From positions 1 to 64,000 of the forward strand of contig CAYSGH010000003.1 in NCBI GenBank assembly GCA_964430505.1: a stretch of 64,000 nt of DNA, written 5' to 3'. The first letter of the stretch is position 1; the number at the start of each line of letters is the position of its first letter. The notes below the pieces were generated by a model. That model searched no databases. It worked only from the letters and a program-made list of their open reading frames with translations, and was not told where the DNA came from. The position numbers were made by a program, and so were the translations under genes. This DNA is from UBA6176 sp032119375 (GTDB lineage Bacteria > Verrucomicrobiota > Verrucomicrobiia > Limisphaerales > UBA9464). This document shows, piece by piece, positions 44,917 through 53,538 of the stretch.

Positions 44917-46326
44917 CTACGGACGCCGGGGCTGCTTGGGTTGTTGCTGTTGCTGGCCCTGAAGCCGCTGCTGCTGCTGCGGCTGCGATGGCGATTGGAA
45001 TGGAGCCTCCGGCGGCTCTTGGGAAAAGGCGGCGTCGAAGGTGTCGAGGCCACATCGGAGCATGACCTCGGCGATGCCCGCCCAGTACGCGGCCGACGCG
45101 GCGGCCTCGTTGATCTCGGCGTCGGCGCGCTGGCGCCGGGTGTCAAGCAGGTCGCGGAGGTCGGCGCGGCCGGAGGTCCATTGGGCGGCGATGCTGGCCT
45201 CCAACTGGCGGGTGCGGGGCAGGATCGTGTCCCGCTGGAGCAATGCATCACGCCGGGCGGACTCGATGCGGGTGAGGAGGGCGTGCAGGTCGCGGCGGAC
45301 CTGTTGGCGTGCGTCCTCGAGTTGGTCCTGGGCGGCGTCGAGTCGCAGGCGGTCGCGTTGGAGGTCGCGGCGGTAGTTGTCACGGTTGAACCAGGGGATG
45401 GAGACGCCCAGGGTGAAGAAGCCTTGGGCCGCGCTTCCCGTGGTGGATTCATGCCATGCCTGGACGCCCAGCGAGACGTCGGGCCGGGCGGAACGCCGGG
45501 TAACCTCGACGGTCGAACGCGCCACGCGGACGTCGGCGTCGCTGCGGCGGATGCTGGGTTCGACGGCCTCGGCACGACGCACCAGGGCCGGGGAAAGGGT
45601 GATCGAGGGGCCGATCGGAGCGAGGGCGTAGGGTTCGTCCGGGCCGGGTTGGACGCGCCCGAGCAAGCGCCGGACGGCGACCAGCGCGTCCTCGTGGAGG
45701 GCGGCTTGGTTCGTCCAGTCGGTCCGGCGGCGGTCGAGCTCGTTGCGGAGACGCAGCGTCAGGGCGGCGGATTCCGTGCCCGAGGCCACGCGGGTCTCGG
45801 CGACGGCGGATTGCGTGGAGAGCCAGCCGACGTCGTCGCCAATGCGGTCGAGGACGACGCGGCGGGCGGCGGCGTCAAGCAGGGCGAGGACGAGGTCGCG
45901 TCGCAGCTCGGCCACGCGGGCTTGCTGGCGCGCCTGGGCGGCCTCGGCGGCGGTGTCGGCCAGTTGGCGCGCGGCCTTTTCCTTGCCCAGCAAGGGAAGG
46001 CGTTGGGTGACCCCATAGGCCACGTCGCCTTGCTCGGCGGCCATGAAGGATTCGCGATAGACGGCCCCGGAGACTTGGACCTCCGGGTCCGCCCACGTGC
46101 GCGTTGAGGCGGCGTTCAGACGCTCGGAGTCGGCCAAGCGACCCAGGCCACGCAACGCCGGATGCGTCGCCTGCATTTCGGATGCGAGGCGGCCGATCAA
46201 GTCGGAGGCAATGACCGTAGGCGCGCCACGGGCGACAACGGGATGGGGACTCAGGCCTGCGCTGGACAGGGCAAGGGCTAGGACGCCGGCAAGGGCCGGG
46301 CGCACGGGAAAGCTATGGGGAAACAT
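44917..46326 (-). CDS. TolC/CusC-family outer-membrane efflux protein (469 aa)
   Basis: Outer-membrane channel partner of the CusBA-like pump. The ATG at 46326 begins a signal peptide (FPVRPALAGVLALALSSAG); the 22 codons upstream lack this. The body is long amphipathic helices with QRLPLLGKEKA, GVSIPWFNRDNYRRDLQRD and repeated R/L/D coiled-coil patterns, as in outer-membrane efflux proteins. No lipobox is seen. The C-terminus ends in an unusual glutamine/proline-rich tail (QPQQQQRLQGQQQQQPKQP). It follows the Cys-pair gene by 91 bp. Confidence 0.9.
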   Translation of the reverse strand: MFPHSFPVRPALAGVLALALSSAGLSPHPVVARGAPTVIASDLIGRLASEMQATHPALRGLGRLADSERLNAASTRTWADPEVQVSGAVYRESFMAAEQGDVAYGVTQRLPLLGKEKAARQLADTAAEAAQARQQARVAELRRDLVLALLDAAARRVVLDRIGDDVGWLSTQSAVAETRVASGTESAALTLRLRNELDRRRTDWTNQAALHEDALVAVRRLLGRVQPGPDEPYALAPIGPSITLSPALVRRAEAVEPSIRRSDADVRVARSTVEVTRRSARPDVSLGVQAWHESTTGSAAQGFFTLGVSIPWFNRDNYRRDLQRDRLRLDAAQDQLEDARQQVRRDLHALLTRIESARRDALLQRDTILPRTRQLEASIAAQWTSGRADLRDLLDTRRQRADAEINEAAASAAYWAGIAEVMLRCGLDTFDAAFSQEPPEAPFQSPSQPQQQQRLQGQQQQQPKQPRRP

Positions 46327-46417
46327 CGGACCATGGGACGAGGATGGGACTTGCGCCGCGCGAACGTTGCGGGGCACCCCGGCGCAGGGCACACCACGTG
46401 CGGGGAACGTCCCAGGG

Positions 46418-46804
46418 TCAGATGAGGAGCGCGGCGTCGCGCAGGAACAAGGGGAGGCCCGGCGCGCGGTCGCAGGTGTGGGAGGGGGGCGGGAGGGAAG
46501 GATGGAAAGGCAGACCCAGTCGGACAGTCACCCAAGAGAGGAAGGCGGGCACCCAATCCGGAGCTGTCCGGACGGAGGTGCCCGGAAGGGCCGGAAGAGA
46601 CGTTGACGGGTTGGCCGGTGACGAATCCCGGGCGATGCAGCAGTCGCCCGAGCAGCAGCGAACCGCCGAAGGCCGCAGGCAACAGGCTGGCAGGTCGCCC
46701 CGGACGACCGTCCTGGCCGTGCCTGACATGGGCCCAAGCCACGACGAAATCAGGCCCATCAGGCCAAGAATGGTAGCGAGGACGCTTGGACGTACGGACC
46801 GCAT
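46418..46804 (-). CDS. Cysteine-pair exported small protein in the metal-efflux operon (128 aa)
   Basis: The ATG at 46804 opens an export-type hydrophobic segment (VLATILGLMGLISSWLG, residues 8-24). It is followed by three vicinal cysteine pairs (ACCLRPSAVRCCSGDCC, about residues 41-57), a Pro/Ser/Ala-rich stretch and a C-terminus LPLFLRDAALLI. The ending and cysteine-pair layout resemble, from memory, small uncharacterised proteins found next to CusABC systems in Verrucomicrobia. Closely spaced cysteine pairs suggest Cu(I) or other soft-metal binding in the periplasm, but this is inference. It lies between the lipoprotein gene (87 bp) and the channel gene (91 bp), all on one strand. Confidence 0.72.
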   Translation of the reverse strand: MRSVRPSVLATILGLMGLISSWLGPMSGTARTVVRGDLPACCLRPSAVRCCSGDCCIARDSSPANPSTSLPALPGTSVRTAPDWVPAFLSWVTVRLGLPFHPSLPPPSHTCDRAPGLPLFLRDAALLI

Positions 46805-46891
46805 GTCAGGACGGTCGGGGCAGCGGGGCTGAGGGACGGCGGCGGAATGTTCGGGACGACAACGGGGCCGGCGCACGCCGCCGAAGTCGGA

Positions 46892-47176
46892 CTATTTCTT
46901 GGGGGTGAGCTTGGAGAGGAACTTGGCGGGTTCCTTCTCGAAGTCCGGCTTGCAGCTCTTGCAGCAGAGCTTCACCTCCTGCCCTTGGTGAACGAGCAAG
47001 ATGGGGTCGCCCATCGAGCCCAGCTTTTCGCCCGAGACGATGCATACGTCGAGCGGGTAGGGCTTGGCGGCGGCACCGGCGGCTGCGGAGGGATTCGCCG
47101 ACGCACCAGGGTCCTGGCAGCCGGCGAGCATGACGAGGGCAGCAGGAATGAGGACGAGCTTCAACGTGGGCTTCAT
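46892..47176 (-). CDS. Putative metal-binding lipoprotein, YHS/TRASH-like (94 aa)
   Basis: The ATG at 47176 starts a lipoprotein signal with lipobox LAGC (Cys20). After an Ala/Ser/Gly linker, the mature part contains YPLDVCIVSGEKLGSMGDP and VKLCCKSCKPDFEKEPAKFL. The one-Cys strand followed by a CCxxC cluster resembles small YHS/TRASH metal-binding folds. It is the first gene of the minus-strand efflux unit, so a role as a periplasmic copper (or related metal) chaperone or buffer is plausible. The longer frame upstream starts in a region with no coding bias and was not used. Confidence 0.82.
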   Translation of the reverse strand: MKPTLKLVLIPAALVMLAGCQDPGASANPSAAAGAAAKPYPLDVCIVSGEKLGSMGDPILLVHQGQEVKLCCKSCKPDFEKEPAKFLSKLTPKK

Positions 47177-47576
47177 AGGCAGGAGGCTGGCGGGGAGCGA
47201 ACGGACGAGTGACATGATGCGCAGTAAAAAGAGCAAACCGATCAGCGACAGGAGAACGTGACCTGAGGCAGACCTTCTGCCCCGCAAGACAACGCTCAGT
47301 CCGTGCCCGTGTCAAATGGCGTTTCTCATGCCCTGAGCGCTTGCAGCGGCCGGGGCGCGGCGGAGGCATCGCCGCAGACTCGAGGCGCGGCATGGATTGA
47401 CGGATGAAGGCATGAAGCGAGGCGACGGCTGGGCTTCTCGGACTGCATGAGATGCCCTCGAATGTCGCGAAATAGTGGTTTACAATGGTTGGTTTCGTGC
47501 GCGAAATGCGGTTCTGCTAGGTGGGCTCCACCAACATTTGAACGTCCATGGAGTCTTTGAATCTGAGGAAGAGACG
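47177..47576. promoter_or_regulatory. Divergent intergenic region, metal-efflux unit and exopolysaccharide unit
   Basis: 400 bp between two divergently transcribed units; no frame with coding bias was found, so it should hold both promoters. On the minus strand TTGACA (47310-47315) is followed 17 bp later by TTGTCT, a poor -10. On the exopolysaccharide side CGCGAAAT occurs twice (47466-47473, 47500-47507), and the second copy is part of a perfect palindrome TTTCG-TGCG-CGAAA (47493-47506), a possible operator. Confidence 0.4.
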
Positions 47577-48848
47577 GTGAATTGTAGAACGAGTGCACGG
47601 TCGAAGTCGGTTGCTTGCCGGGGAGGAACAGCGAAGGCTGCCTGCCTGCTCATTGCTTTGGGCGCAAGTGCCCAAGATCCCGTGGCCCCTTGGCTGCGCT
47701 ACAACGTGGGCAAGGTCGTCATCCTACCCAAGGTGGATCTTGTAAACAGCTTCACGGACAACCTCTTCAACCTGAGCGGCGCCAATCGAGTGGCAGATGG
47801 CATCACCGCCGTGACCCCGGGATTGAAGCTTAAGTGGGATGAAAACGCGGCAGTCGATGCGTCGGTCGAGTATCGCCACGGGGAGGTGCTAATCTGGGAG
47901 AACTCGGGGTTCAATTCGAGCTCGGACACCGTGGATGCGAAGGTGGGGTACACGGCCGCGAAATGGAAGGCGACGGGCAGCACCAGCTTTTCGGAGTCGG
48001 TCGCCTTGCAGAGGGGCTTCCTCAACCTTGGCCGCAACCTCTTGCGTACCAGCTTGATCTCGGGGTCCGCAGTCGCAACCTACGATTGGACGGCCAAGTC
48101 TGACGTGACGGCCGCGCTGAATTATCGCAATACGGACTACGACTCGAGGTTCCTGATTGACCAGGAGCAGCTGGATGGCCGCCTTGGGTTTTCGCACGAC
48201 CTGACGAGGCGGCTGAGGTGGACTGCGGACGTGAGGTCGGGCCACACAGCGGCGCGGTCCAATGGACGGATCGACAGCACGGCGGACTCGTTCTTTTACG
48301 GTGCGCTCGCGGGCCTGCGTGGGTCGTTCACGCAGAAGCTGTCGGGGGCCATGCGGGTAGGCTATGAAGTCCGGCAGTTTGATGGCGGGGAATCGTTCAG
48401 CGCGGCGACTCCAGCAGTAGGTCTGGACGTGGCGTATCAGGCGAGCGTCCTGACGCGGGTGACGCTGGCGTACGATCGCACGACCGGCGTGGGAGCATGG
48501 CAGGGTGGGCAGGTGACGATTCAAGACAGTCTAAGCCTCCGGGTCATCCATGCCCTGGGAATCACGGGGCGGTGGCTCGTTACAGGGAACGGACGCGTTG
48601 GCTTCGGAGACTATGAGTTCGACCCGAGCCTGTTTCCGGCTGGGACACCAGACTTTTCCCGGACGGACTCATCGTATGGCGTCGACCTGGCGGTCCAGTA
48701 CAGACCTCAGGCTTGGCTGACATGCTCGGCCGGGTACTCCTTTGACAAATATGACATCAGCTTCCCGGATCCCTTCGCCAGTTTCTTCATCGCGGCCACA
48801 TCCTATCATTCTCACCGGGTTTTCGTCTCGGTGACGGTAGGCTTTTAG
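47577..48848 (+). CDS. EpsL-like outer-membrane beta-barrel protein of an exopolysaccharide unit (423 aa)
   Basis: The GTG at 47577 follows GAGGAAGAG, a good ribosome-binding site, and gives a signal peptide (AACLLIALGASAQ). The rest is a regular alternation of aromatic-ended beta strands (ASVEYRHGEV, VGYTAAKWKATGSTSFS, VALNYRNTDYDSRF-like) ending HRVFVSVTVGF with a terminal Phe, as for an outer-membrane barrel. Related barrels (EpsL/BBP2 type) occur in exosortase-associated exopolysaccharide loci. It is the first gene of a three-gene unit with the Wza-like and Wzc-like genes (30- and 18-bp gaps). The likely role is surface passage or attachment of the polymer; substrate unknown. Confidence 0.8.
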   Translation: MNCRTSARSKSVACRGGTAKAACLLIALGASAQDPVAPWLRYNVGKVVILPKVDLVNSFTDNLFNLSGANRVADGITAVTPGLKLKWDENAAVDASVEYRHGEVLIWENSGFNSSSDTVDAKVGYTAAKWKATGSTSFSESVALQRGFLNLGRNLLRTSLISGSAVATYDWTAKSDVTAALNYRNTDYDSRFLIDQEQLDGRLGFSHDLTRRLRWTADVRSGHTAARSNGRIDSTADSFFYGALAGLRGSFTQKLSGAMRVGYEVRQFDGGESFSAATPAVGLDVAYQASVLTRVTLAYDRTTGVGAWQGGQVTIQDSLSLRVIHALGITGRWLVTGNGRVGFGDYEFDPSLFPAGTPDFSRTDSSYGVDLAVQYRPQAWLTCSAGYSFDKYDISFPDPFASFFIAATSYHSHRVFVSVTVGF

Positions 48849-48878
48849 TCCTTTGGCTGCCTCCTCACGAAACCACTC

Positions 48879-49496
48879 ATGAACGCATCCATCCCATTCG
48901 CTTCACGTGGGCGAGTCGTCCTCATCGCCTTTTTGGCTGCCCTGTGCCTTGGGTGCACCAGTTGGGCGGCGGAGGGCGTGACCTCGCGTGCATCATCCGG
49001 TGCGCGCAAGATCCAAGCCCATGACATCATTGCGATCCGTGTGCTGGGGGAACCGGACCTAACCATGGAGCGTCGGATTGGCCCTGACGGCACCATGACC
49101 TATCCGTTCCTCGGCGTGCTGGCCGTGGAAGGCAAGACCACGGCAGACGTCGAAAAAACCCTGCAGGAGCTTCTCCGGCCGGACTACTTGGTGGACCCCC
49201 AAGTCGCCGTTGACTTCAAGCAGTATGTCCAGGAGACGGTCAGCGTAACCGGCGAGGTGAATGCTCCCGGGCCGGTCGAGATTCCGTCCGATCGCAAGCT
49301 GGACCTGCACGAGGCCATCACGAGGGCTAGGGACCTGAAGCCTACGGCGAACCCAGACCAGATTCAGGTGACGCGGGAGGGCTGGGAGAAGCCTCGCATC
49401 TTCAAGTACAAAGAGATTCTTGGGGTGACGGATCCTTCCAAGCGGTTCTACGTGGAACCCAACGACAAGATTTGGATTGCACCGCGGATTTTCTGA
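48879..49496 (+). CDS. Wza-like polysaccharide export lipoprotein (205 aa)
   Basis: The signal peptide ends in a lipobox-like CLGC (Cys26). The polysaccharide export domain (IQAHDIIAIRVLGEPDLT, IGPDGTMTYPFLG, about residues 45-115) is followed by one SLBB-type beta-grasp domain (VSVTGEVNAPGPVEIP, about 118-190). It is shorter than E. coli Wza and has no long C-terminal helix, as in Wza relatives of exosortase-associated loci. Role: periplasmic/outer-membrane channel component for exopolysaccharide. Its position directly before the tyrosine kinase gene supports this. Confidence 0.92.
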   Translation: MNASIPFASRGRVVLIAFLAALCLGCTSWAAEGVTSRASSGARKIQAHDIIAIRVLGEPDLTMERRIGPDGTMTYPFLGVLAVEGKTTADVEKTLQELLRPDYLVDPQVAVDFKQYVQETVSVTGEVNAPGPVEIPSDRKLDLHEAITRARDLKPTANPDQIQVTREGWEKPRIFKYKEILGVTDPSKRFYVEPNDKIWIAPRIF

Positions 49497-49514
49497 ACCC
49501 AGACCACGTCTTCA

Positions 49515-51701
49515 ATGGACTCAAACCAGCCATCCTCCGCCGTTGCGTCGTCTGCGGCGTCCCAGAATCCAGCAGATGCAATCCGGAAGTACTGGCTTGT
49601 CCTGCTAGCAAGCCGTTGGGTTGTGATCAATACGGCGGCAATCTGCATCATCGCCGGCATCCTTTACTCCTTCCGGAGCACCCCGTTGTACGAGGCGACC
49701 GGCAACCTGCTGATCAACCCTGAAGGCGGCGGCTTGCTCGCCGGCCAAAGCGTCATCAACCTGATGGGCCGAGACACGGAATACCTGCAAACCCAATATC
49801 GAGTCCTGCAATCTCGGACGATCCTCGAGAAGGTCGTGAGCAAGCTGCGCTTGGACGAAGACTTGAGGTATAAGGAGGAACCGGATCGCGCTCTGGCGTT
49901 GGCGAAGGACCTGAAGGTGACCCCGGTGCGCCTGACCCGTCTTGTCACAGTCTCGTGCCTGCATCCGGACCCGGTCCGGTCGAAGGAAATCGTGAACTCC
50001 TTGATGGATGCCTTCATTGCGGACAACCAGAGCCAGAAATCCTTCACGGCCATCGAGGCCTACCGCCAATTGCGGCAGGAAGTGCAAGCCCAGGAGAACG
50101 ACCTGAAAGCCATCATGCAGTCCATGCAGCAATACCGCATGCAGAACCAAGCTTCCTCGCTAGATGAGCGGGCCAACACGGTCAATGCAACGGCGATGCG
50201 AGCCAAGGAGTTCTCCGAGCAACGCAGGGTGACCGCCGAAGAAGCCATGCGTCTTGCGGTGGAGGCCGAGGCTTGGGACAAGCAGGGAAGGAGGCTAGCC
50301 GAGTTCCCGGGCGTGGCGGCCGACGTTGAGGTCGCTCGGGCGAAGGTGACGCTTGCGGAGCATGAGTCGCAGTTTGCATCCATTACCAACCGATATGGAC
50401 CGAAACACCCGACATACCGCTCGATGGCTGCGTCGATTGCATCCGATGTCCGGCGCCTGGAAGCCGAGACGGCGCGGGCGTTCCGTGCCCTCAAGGCACG
50501 GGCCGACTTGGAGAGGAACAATCACGAGGCGGCGGTCAGGGCGGAGAAGGAGAAGGATGCGGAAGTCGGGAAGCTCAATGAGCTTCGAATCAACTACGAG
50601 ATGCTCAACAGCAAGAAGCTCCGCATCGAGATGATGTATCAAACCATCTTGAGCAAGGCGAAGGAGTTCGAGATGAGCGGCAAGGAAATCGCACAGAACG
50701 TCCGTGTCGTGGACGCTGCCGTGACGCCCGTCCTGCCAGCCAAGCCACGAAAGCCCCTGATCATCGCCGCCTCGGCATTTTTGGGCGTGCTGGCTGGCTT
50801 CGGGTTGGCGTTCTTCCTCACCTACCTGAACGACTCCGTGAAGACGGTGGAAGATGTCGAGTCCTTCCTCGGGTGCCGGTTCTTGGGCTACGTCGCGCAC
50901 ATCGAGTCCAAGTCTCCCGTCGAACGCGACGTCCTGTCCTCCATGCAGCCCACCTCTGCGGTGGCGGAGATGTTCCGATCACTACGGGCGACCATTCAGC
51001 TCAGTCCCGACGGCGGCAGGGCACGGTCCATAGGCGTTACATCGACATTGTCGGGCGAGGGGAAATCGTTGGTGGCGTCCAACCTTGCCATCGTGATGGC
51101 ACAGGCAGGATTAAAGGTATTGCTCGTCGATGCCGACCTTCGTCGTCCCTCAGTGCACCAGGCCTTTGAGAAGTCCAACAAGGTCGGGCTGTCCAGCTGG
51201 TTGCTGGGTCAGGTGGACTCCGCAGAGGCCATCGTCCAGAAAACCGCCATCACGAGCCTCGACTTGGTTTGTTCCGGGCCGATCCCCAAGAACCCATCCG
51301 AGCTGCTCGCTTCGGCACGGTTATCAAGGATGCTCGAATGGGGCGTTCAAAAATACGATCGGGTCATCATGGACTGCCCGCCGGTTTCAGCCGTTTCAGA
51401 CCCGCTGATCGTCGGCTCTCGCTGCGATGGCGTCTTGGTTGTGACGCGATTCAACAAGATTCGGCGGGAGCACGTGAGGCGGGTGGTGCAAAAGCTCACC
51501 AACGCCGGCATCCGTCTTCTCGGCGTCTGCATCAACGATCTCAGCTTCGAAACGTCGGACGCCTACTACTACGCCTATGAGCGGTATGGCTATTACAGCG
51601 CGTATCACAAGGGCGGCAAGGCTGGGGAATCGGCCGGGGTGCCAGCAAGCAACGCGTCGTCCGGCGCTGTGGACCGGGAAGGACCGGCATCCAAGGCCTG
51701 A
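49515..51701 (+). CDS. Wzc-like polysaccharide co-polymerase and bacterial tyrosine kinase (728 aa)
   Basis: Controls chain length and export of exopolysaccharide. A Wzz-type N-terminus has TM1 at about residues 33-54 and a long periplasmic coiled coil (about 180-400); TM2 (about 414-438, IIAASAFLGVLAGFGLAFFL) leads into the cytoplasmic kinase. The kinase has Walker A STLSGEGKSLVASNL (about residue 510), Walker A' VLLVDADLRRPS and Walker B VIMDCPP. The C-terminal tyrosine cluster DAYYYAYERYGYYSAY (about 682-697) is the autophosphorylation site. Transmembrane and kinase parts are fused, as in Proteobacteria. It is the last gene of the three-gene unit; no glycosyltransferase follows. Confidence 0.94.
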   Translation: MDSNQPSSAVASSAASQNPADAIRKYWLVLLASRWVVINTAAICIIAGILYSFRSTPLYEATGNLLINPEGGGLLAGQSVINLMGRDTEYLQTQYRVLQSRTILEKVVSKLRLDEDLRYKEEPDRALALAKDLKVTPVRLTRLVTVSCLHPDPVRSKEIVNSLMDAFIADNQSQKSFTAIEAYRQLRQEVQAQENDLKAIMQSMQQYRMQNQASSLDERANTVNATAMRAKEFSEQRRVTAEEAMRLAVEAEAWDKQGRRLAEFPGVAADVEVARAKVTLAEHESQFASITNRYGPKHPTYRSMAASIASDVRRLEAETARAFRALKARADLERNNHEAAVRAEKEKDAEVGKLNELRINYEMLNSKKLRIEMMYQTILSKAKEFEMSGKEIAQNVRVVDAAVTPVLPAKPRKPLIIAASAFLGVLAGFGLAFFLTYLNDSVKTVEDVESFLGCRFLGYVAHIESKSPVERDVLSSMQPTSAVAEMFRSLRATIQLSPDGGRARSIGVTSTLSGEGKSLVASNLAIVMAQAGLKVLLVDADLRRPSVHQAFEKSNKVGLSSWLLGQVDSAEAIVQKTAITSLDLVCSGPIPKNPSELLASARLSRMLEWGVQKYDRVIMDCPPVSAVSDPLIVGSRCDGVLVVTRFNKIRREHVRRVVQKLTNAGIRLLGVCINDLSFETSDAYYYAYERYGYYSAYHKGGKAGESAGVPASNASSGAVDREGPASKA

Positions 51702-51839
51702 CAAGCCTCCAGCACCACCCATCGGGCAATTGCGCCGCCGCAAGCTGTCGCGTGGGCCTCATCCTCGCAGGTTGCTGCCGGAGCTGAGGCGTTCGCATGG
51801 TCGTTTCGCCCACGCGATTGCATCAGGTTGGCGGCCGCC

Positions 51840-52721
51840 TCAAGTTCCGAAGCGCGCGAGCTTTGCTTCAAGGCGCACGGTGCGATCCGTGTCGTGCACA
51901 AGGCCCGGAAAGTCATGCTCCAGCTCGGCGCGCGTTGGGATGCGGCCCCATGCGGTGACCGCGAAGGCCTCGTGCGCATGCCCCATGGGCAGGCCTAGCT
52001 CTCGTGCCTGGCGGTCGAAGCGTTGGCGCAGCTTGGCTCCCCATGCAGCGAGGTTGGCCGTTGGCTCAATGTGATGGCGTGCGACCCATGGAAGCCATTC
52101 ATTGATTTGGCTTTGGTGGCACCATGACTCGGCTGCAATGACGTCGAAGGCAGGCTCCACGTCGATCACGAGGTCACACTGGTTCGCCCCGGCCATGTAC
52201 CCGTCGTAGGTGTTCAGGATGACGGGCGTGGGAATCCATTCGGAAATGGACTCGTCGGCAACGGGGTACTCGGAGAGGAACGCGTGCGGAACGTTAATCA
52301 TGTAGGCCACGCGCCGCACGGCCTCTGCGACGGTGAGATGGTCCGGGTGGACGCCGGCCAGCGGATCCAAGGGCAACGGCGGGCAGAACAGGTAGTCGGG
52401 CTTAAACTCACGAATGGACTTCCAGAGGGCGGCGAGGAGGTCGTTGGTGAGAGTGCGGCAAGCTTCCTCGAAGGGTTGCCCGCAGGGCCTTCGAAGCAGT
52501 TCCCATTCGTAATGGCCGACGGCGGCGCTCGCGGCCTGCTCTGCCTGCCGGATACGCGCCGTTTCCGCACGGTCGCGGAAATGATGGCCGGAGCGTCCAT
52601 CCGTGCAGATCAACGCGCGGGAACGAAAGCCCGGCCGGCTGGCCCGTCGCATCAATTCGAAGGTTCCGGCGGCGACGAACTCGAAGTCGTCGAAGTGGGC
52701 ATGGACACACAGGATGCGCAT
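51840..52721 (-). CDS. PIG-L family deacetylase (293 aa)
   Basis: LmbE/PIG-L zinc-dependent N-deacetylase fold, acting on GlcNAc-type or related acetylated substrates. The first metal motif reads HFDDFE (His9, Asp11, Asp12) where the family usually has HPDDE, so the ligand and catalytic positions are kept but the Pro is replaced. The second motif HPDH is at 125-128. ICTDGRSGHH corresponds to the conserved T-x-G-x-x-G strand. It is probably co-transcribed with pdxJ (50-bp gap) and convergent with the exopolysaccharide unit; whether it acts on that polymer is unknown. TCCCTCCCC lies directly before the ATG. Confidence 0.87.
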   Translation of the reverse strand: MRILCVHAHFDDFEFVAAGTFELMRRASRPGFRSRALICTDGRSGHHFRDRAETARIRQAEQAASAAVGHYEWELLRRPCGQPFEEACRTLTNDLLAALWKSIREFKPDYLFCPPLPLDPLAGVHPDHLTVAEAVRRVAYMINVPHAFLSEYPVADESISEWIPTPVILNTYDGYMAGANQCDLVIDVEPAFDVIAAESWCHQSQINEWLPWVARHHIEPTANLAAWGAKLRQRFDRQARELGLPMGHAHEAFAVTAWGRIPTRAELEHDFPGLVHDTDRTVRLEAKLARFGT

Positions 52722-52771
52722 GGGGAGGGAGCTGCGTGCTGGAGGAGGGTACGAGGGGGGCGAGGTCGATC

Positions 52772-53512
52772 TCAGCCGGGGTAGCCTTCCATCGCGACGA
52801 GGAACTCGCGGATGGCAGGCTGGAGGCCTACGAAGACGGCACGACTGACGATGCTGTGGCCGATGTTGAGCTCGACGAGGTGGGGTACCAGATGGATGAG
52901 GGGGAGGTTTTGGAGGTTGAGGCCATGCCCTGCATTGACCTTGAGGCCGCTAGCTTGGGCATGGCGGGCGGCCGAGACGAGTCGTTCAATCTGCAGGTTG
53001 CGGTCTCCCTTGTTGCCCCAAGCCTCGGCGTAGGCGCCGGTGTGAAGCTCGACAAACTGCGCGCCCGCACGCGCGGCGGCGTCGATTTGAGCAGGCTCCG
53101 GATCCACGAACAGGCTGACGTCAATGCCTGCATCCTGGAGGCGACGCGTGGCGTTTCTGACGGTGTCGAACGAGCCCGAGACGTCGAGGCCACCCTCCGT
53201 GGTGACCTCGTTCCGCCTTTCGGGCACGAGGCAGCAAACATGGGGGCGAAGCCGAAGGGCGATGTCGAGGATCTCGGGCACGACCGCCATCTCGAAGTTG
53301 AGCCGGGTGCGGATGGCATCCCGAAGCCGGAAGATGTCGCGGTCGACGATGTGGCGACGGTCCTCGCGGAGGTGAGCGGTGATGCCATGGGCGCCTGCAT
53401 CCTCGGCGGCGATGGCAGCGGCAACGGGGTCCGGCTCGCCGTGGTCGATGCCCCGGTAGCGCGCCTGACGAAGGGTGGCGACGTGGTCGATATTAACGCC
53501 GAGCTTGAGCAT
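52772..53512 (-). CDS. pdxJ: Pyridoxine 5'-phosphate synthase
   Basis: Condenses 1-deoxy-D-xylulose 5-phosphate with 3-amino-2-oxopropyl phosphate in the DXP-dependent vitamin B6 pathway. It has the TIM-barrel motifs of PdxJ: LGVNIDHVATLRQAR at the N-terminus, ITAHLREDRRHI, LNFEMAV, ELHTGAYA and LKVNAGHGLN. The ATG at 53512 gives the standard N-terminus; the TTG ten codons upstream would overlap the preceding gene's stop. Length 246 aa is typical. It lies 26 bp after the 479-aa gene and 50 bp before the PIG-L gene. No other pdx gene is in the window. Confidence 0.96.
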   Translation of the reverse strand: MLKLGVNIDHVATLRQARYRGIDHGEPDPVAAAIAAEDAGAHGITAHLREDRRHIVDRDIFRLRDAIRTRLNFEMAVVPEILDIALRLRPHVCCLVPERRNEVTTEGGLDVSGSFDTVRNATRRLQDAGIDVSLFVDPEPAQIDAAARAGAQFVELHTGAYAEAWGNKGDRNLQIERLVSAARHAQASGLKVNAGHGLNLQNLPLIHLVPHLVELNIGHSIVSRAVFVGLQPAIREFLVAMEGYPG

Positions 53513-53538
53513 GGATGGCAGGGGAGACGTTGCGAGCT

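Noticed and set aside
46892..47287. A 131-codon version of the metal-binding lipoprotein starting at 47287
   Set aside because: The inner ATG at 47176 places the lipobox Cys at residue 20, as expected; the upstream part would put two hydrophobic segments before it.
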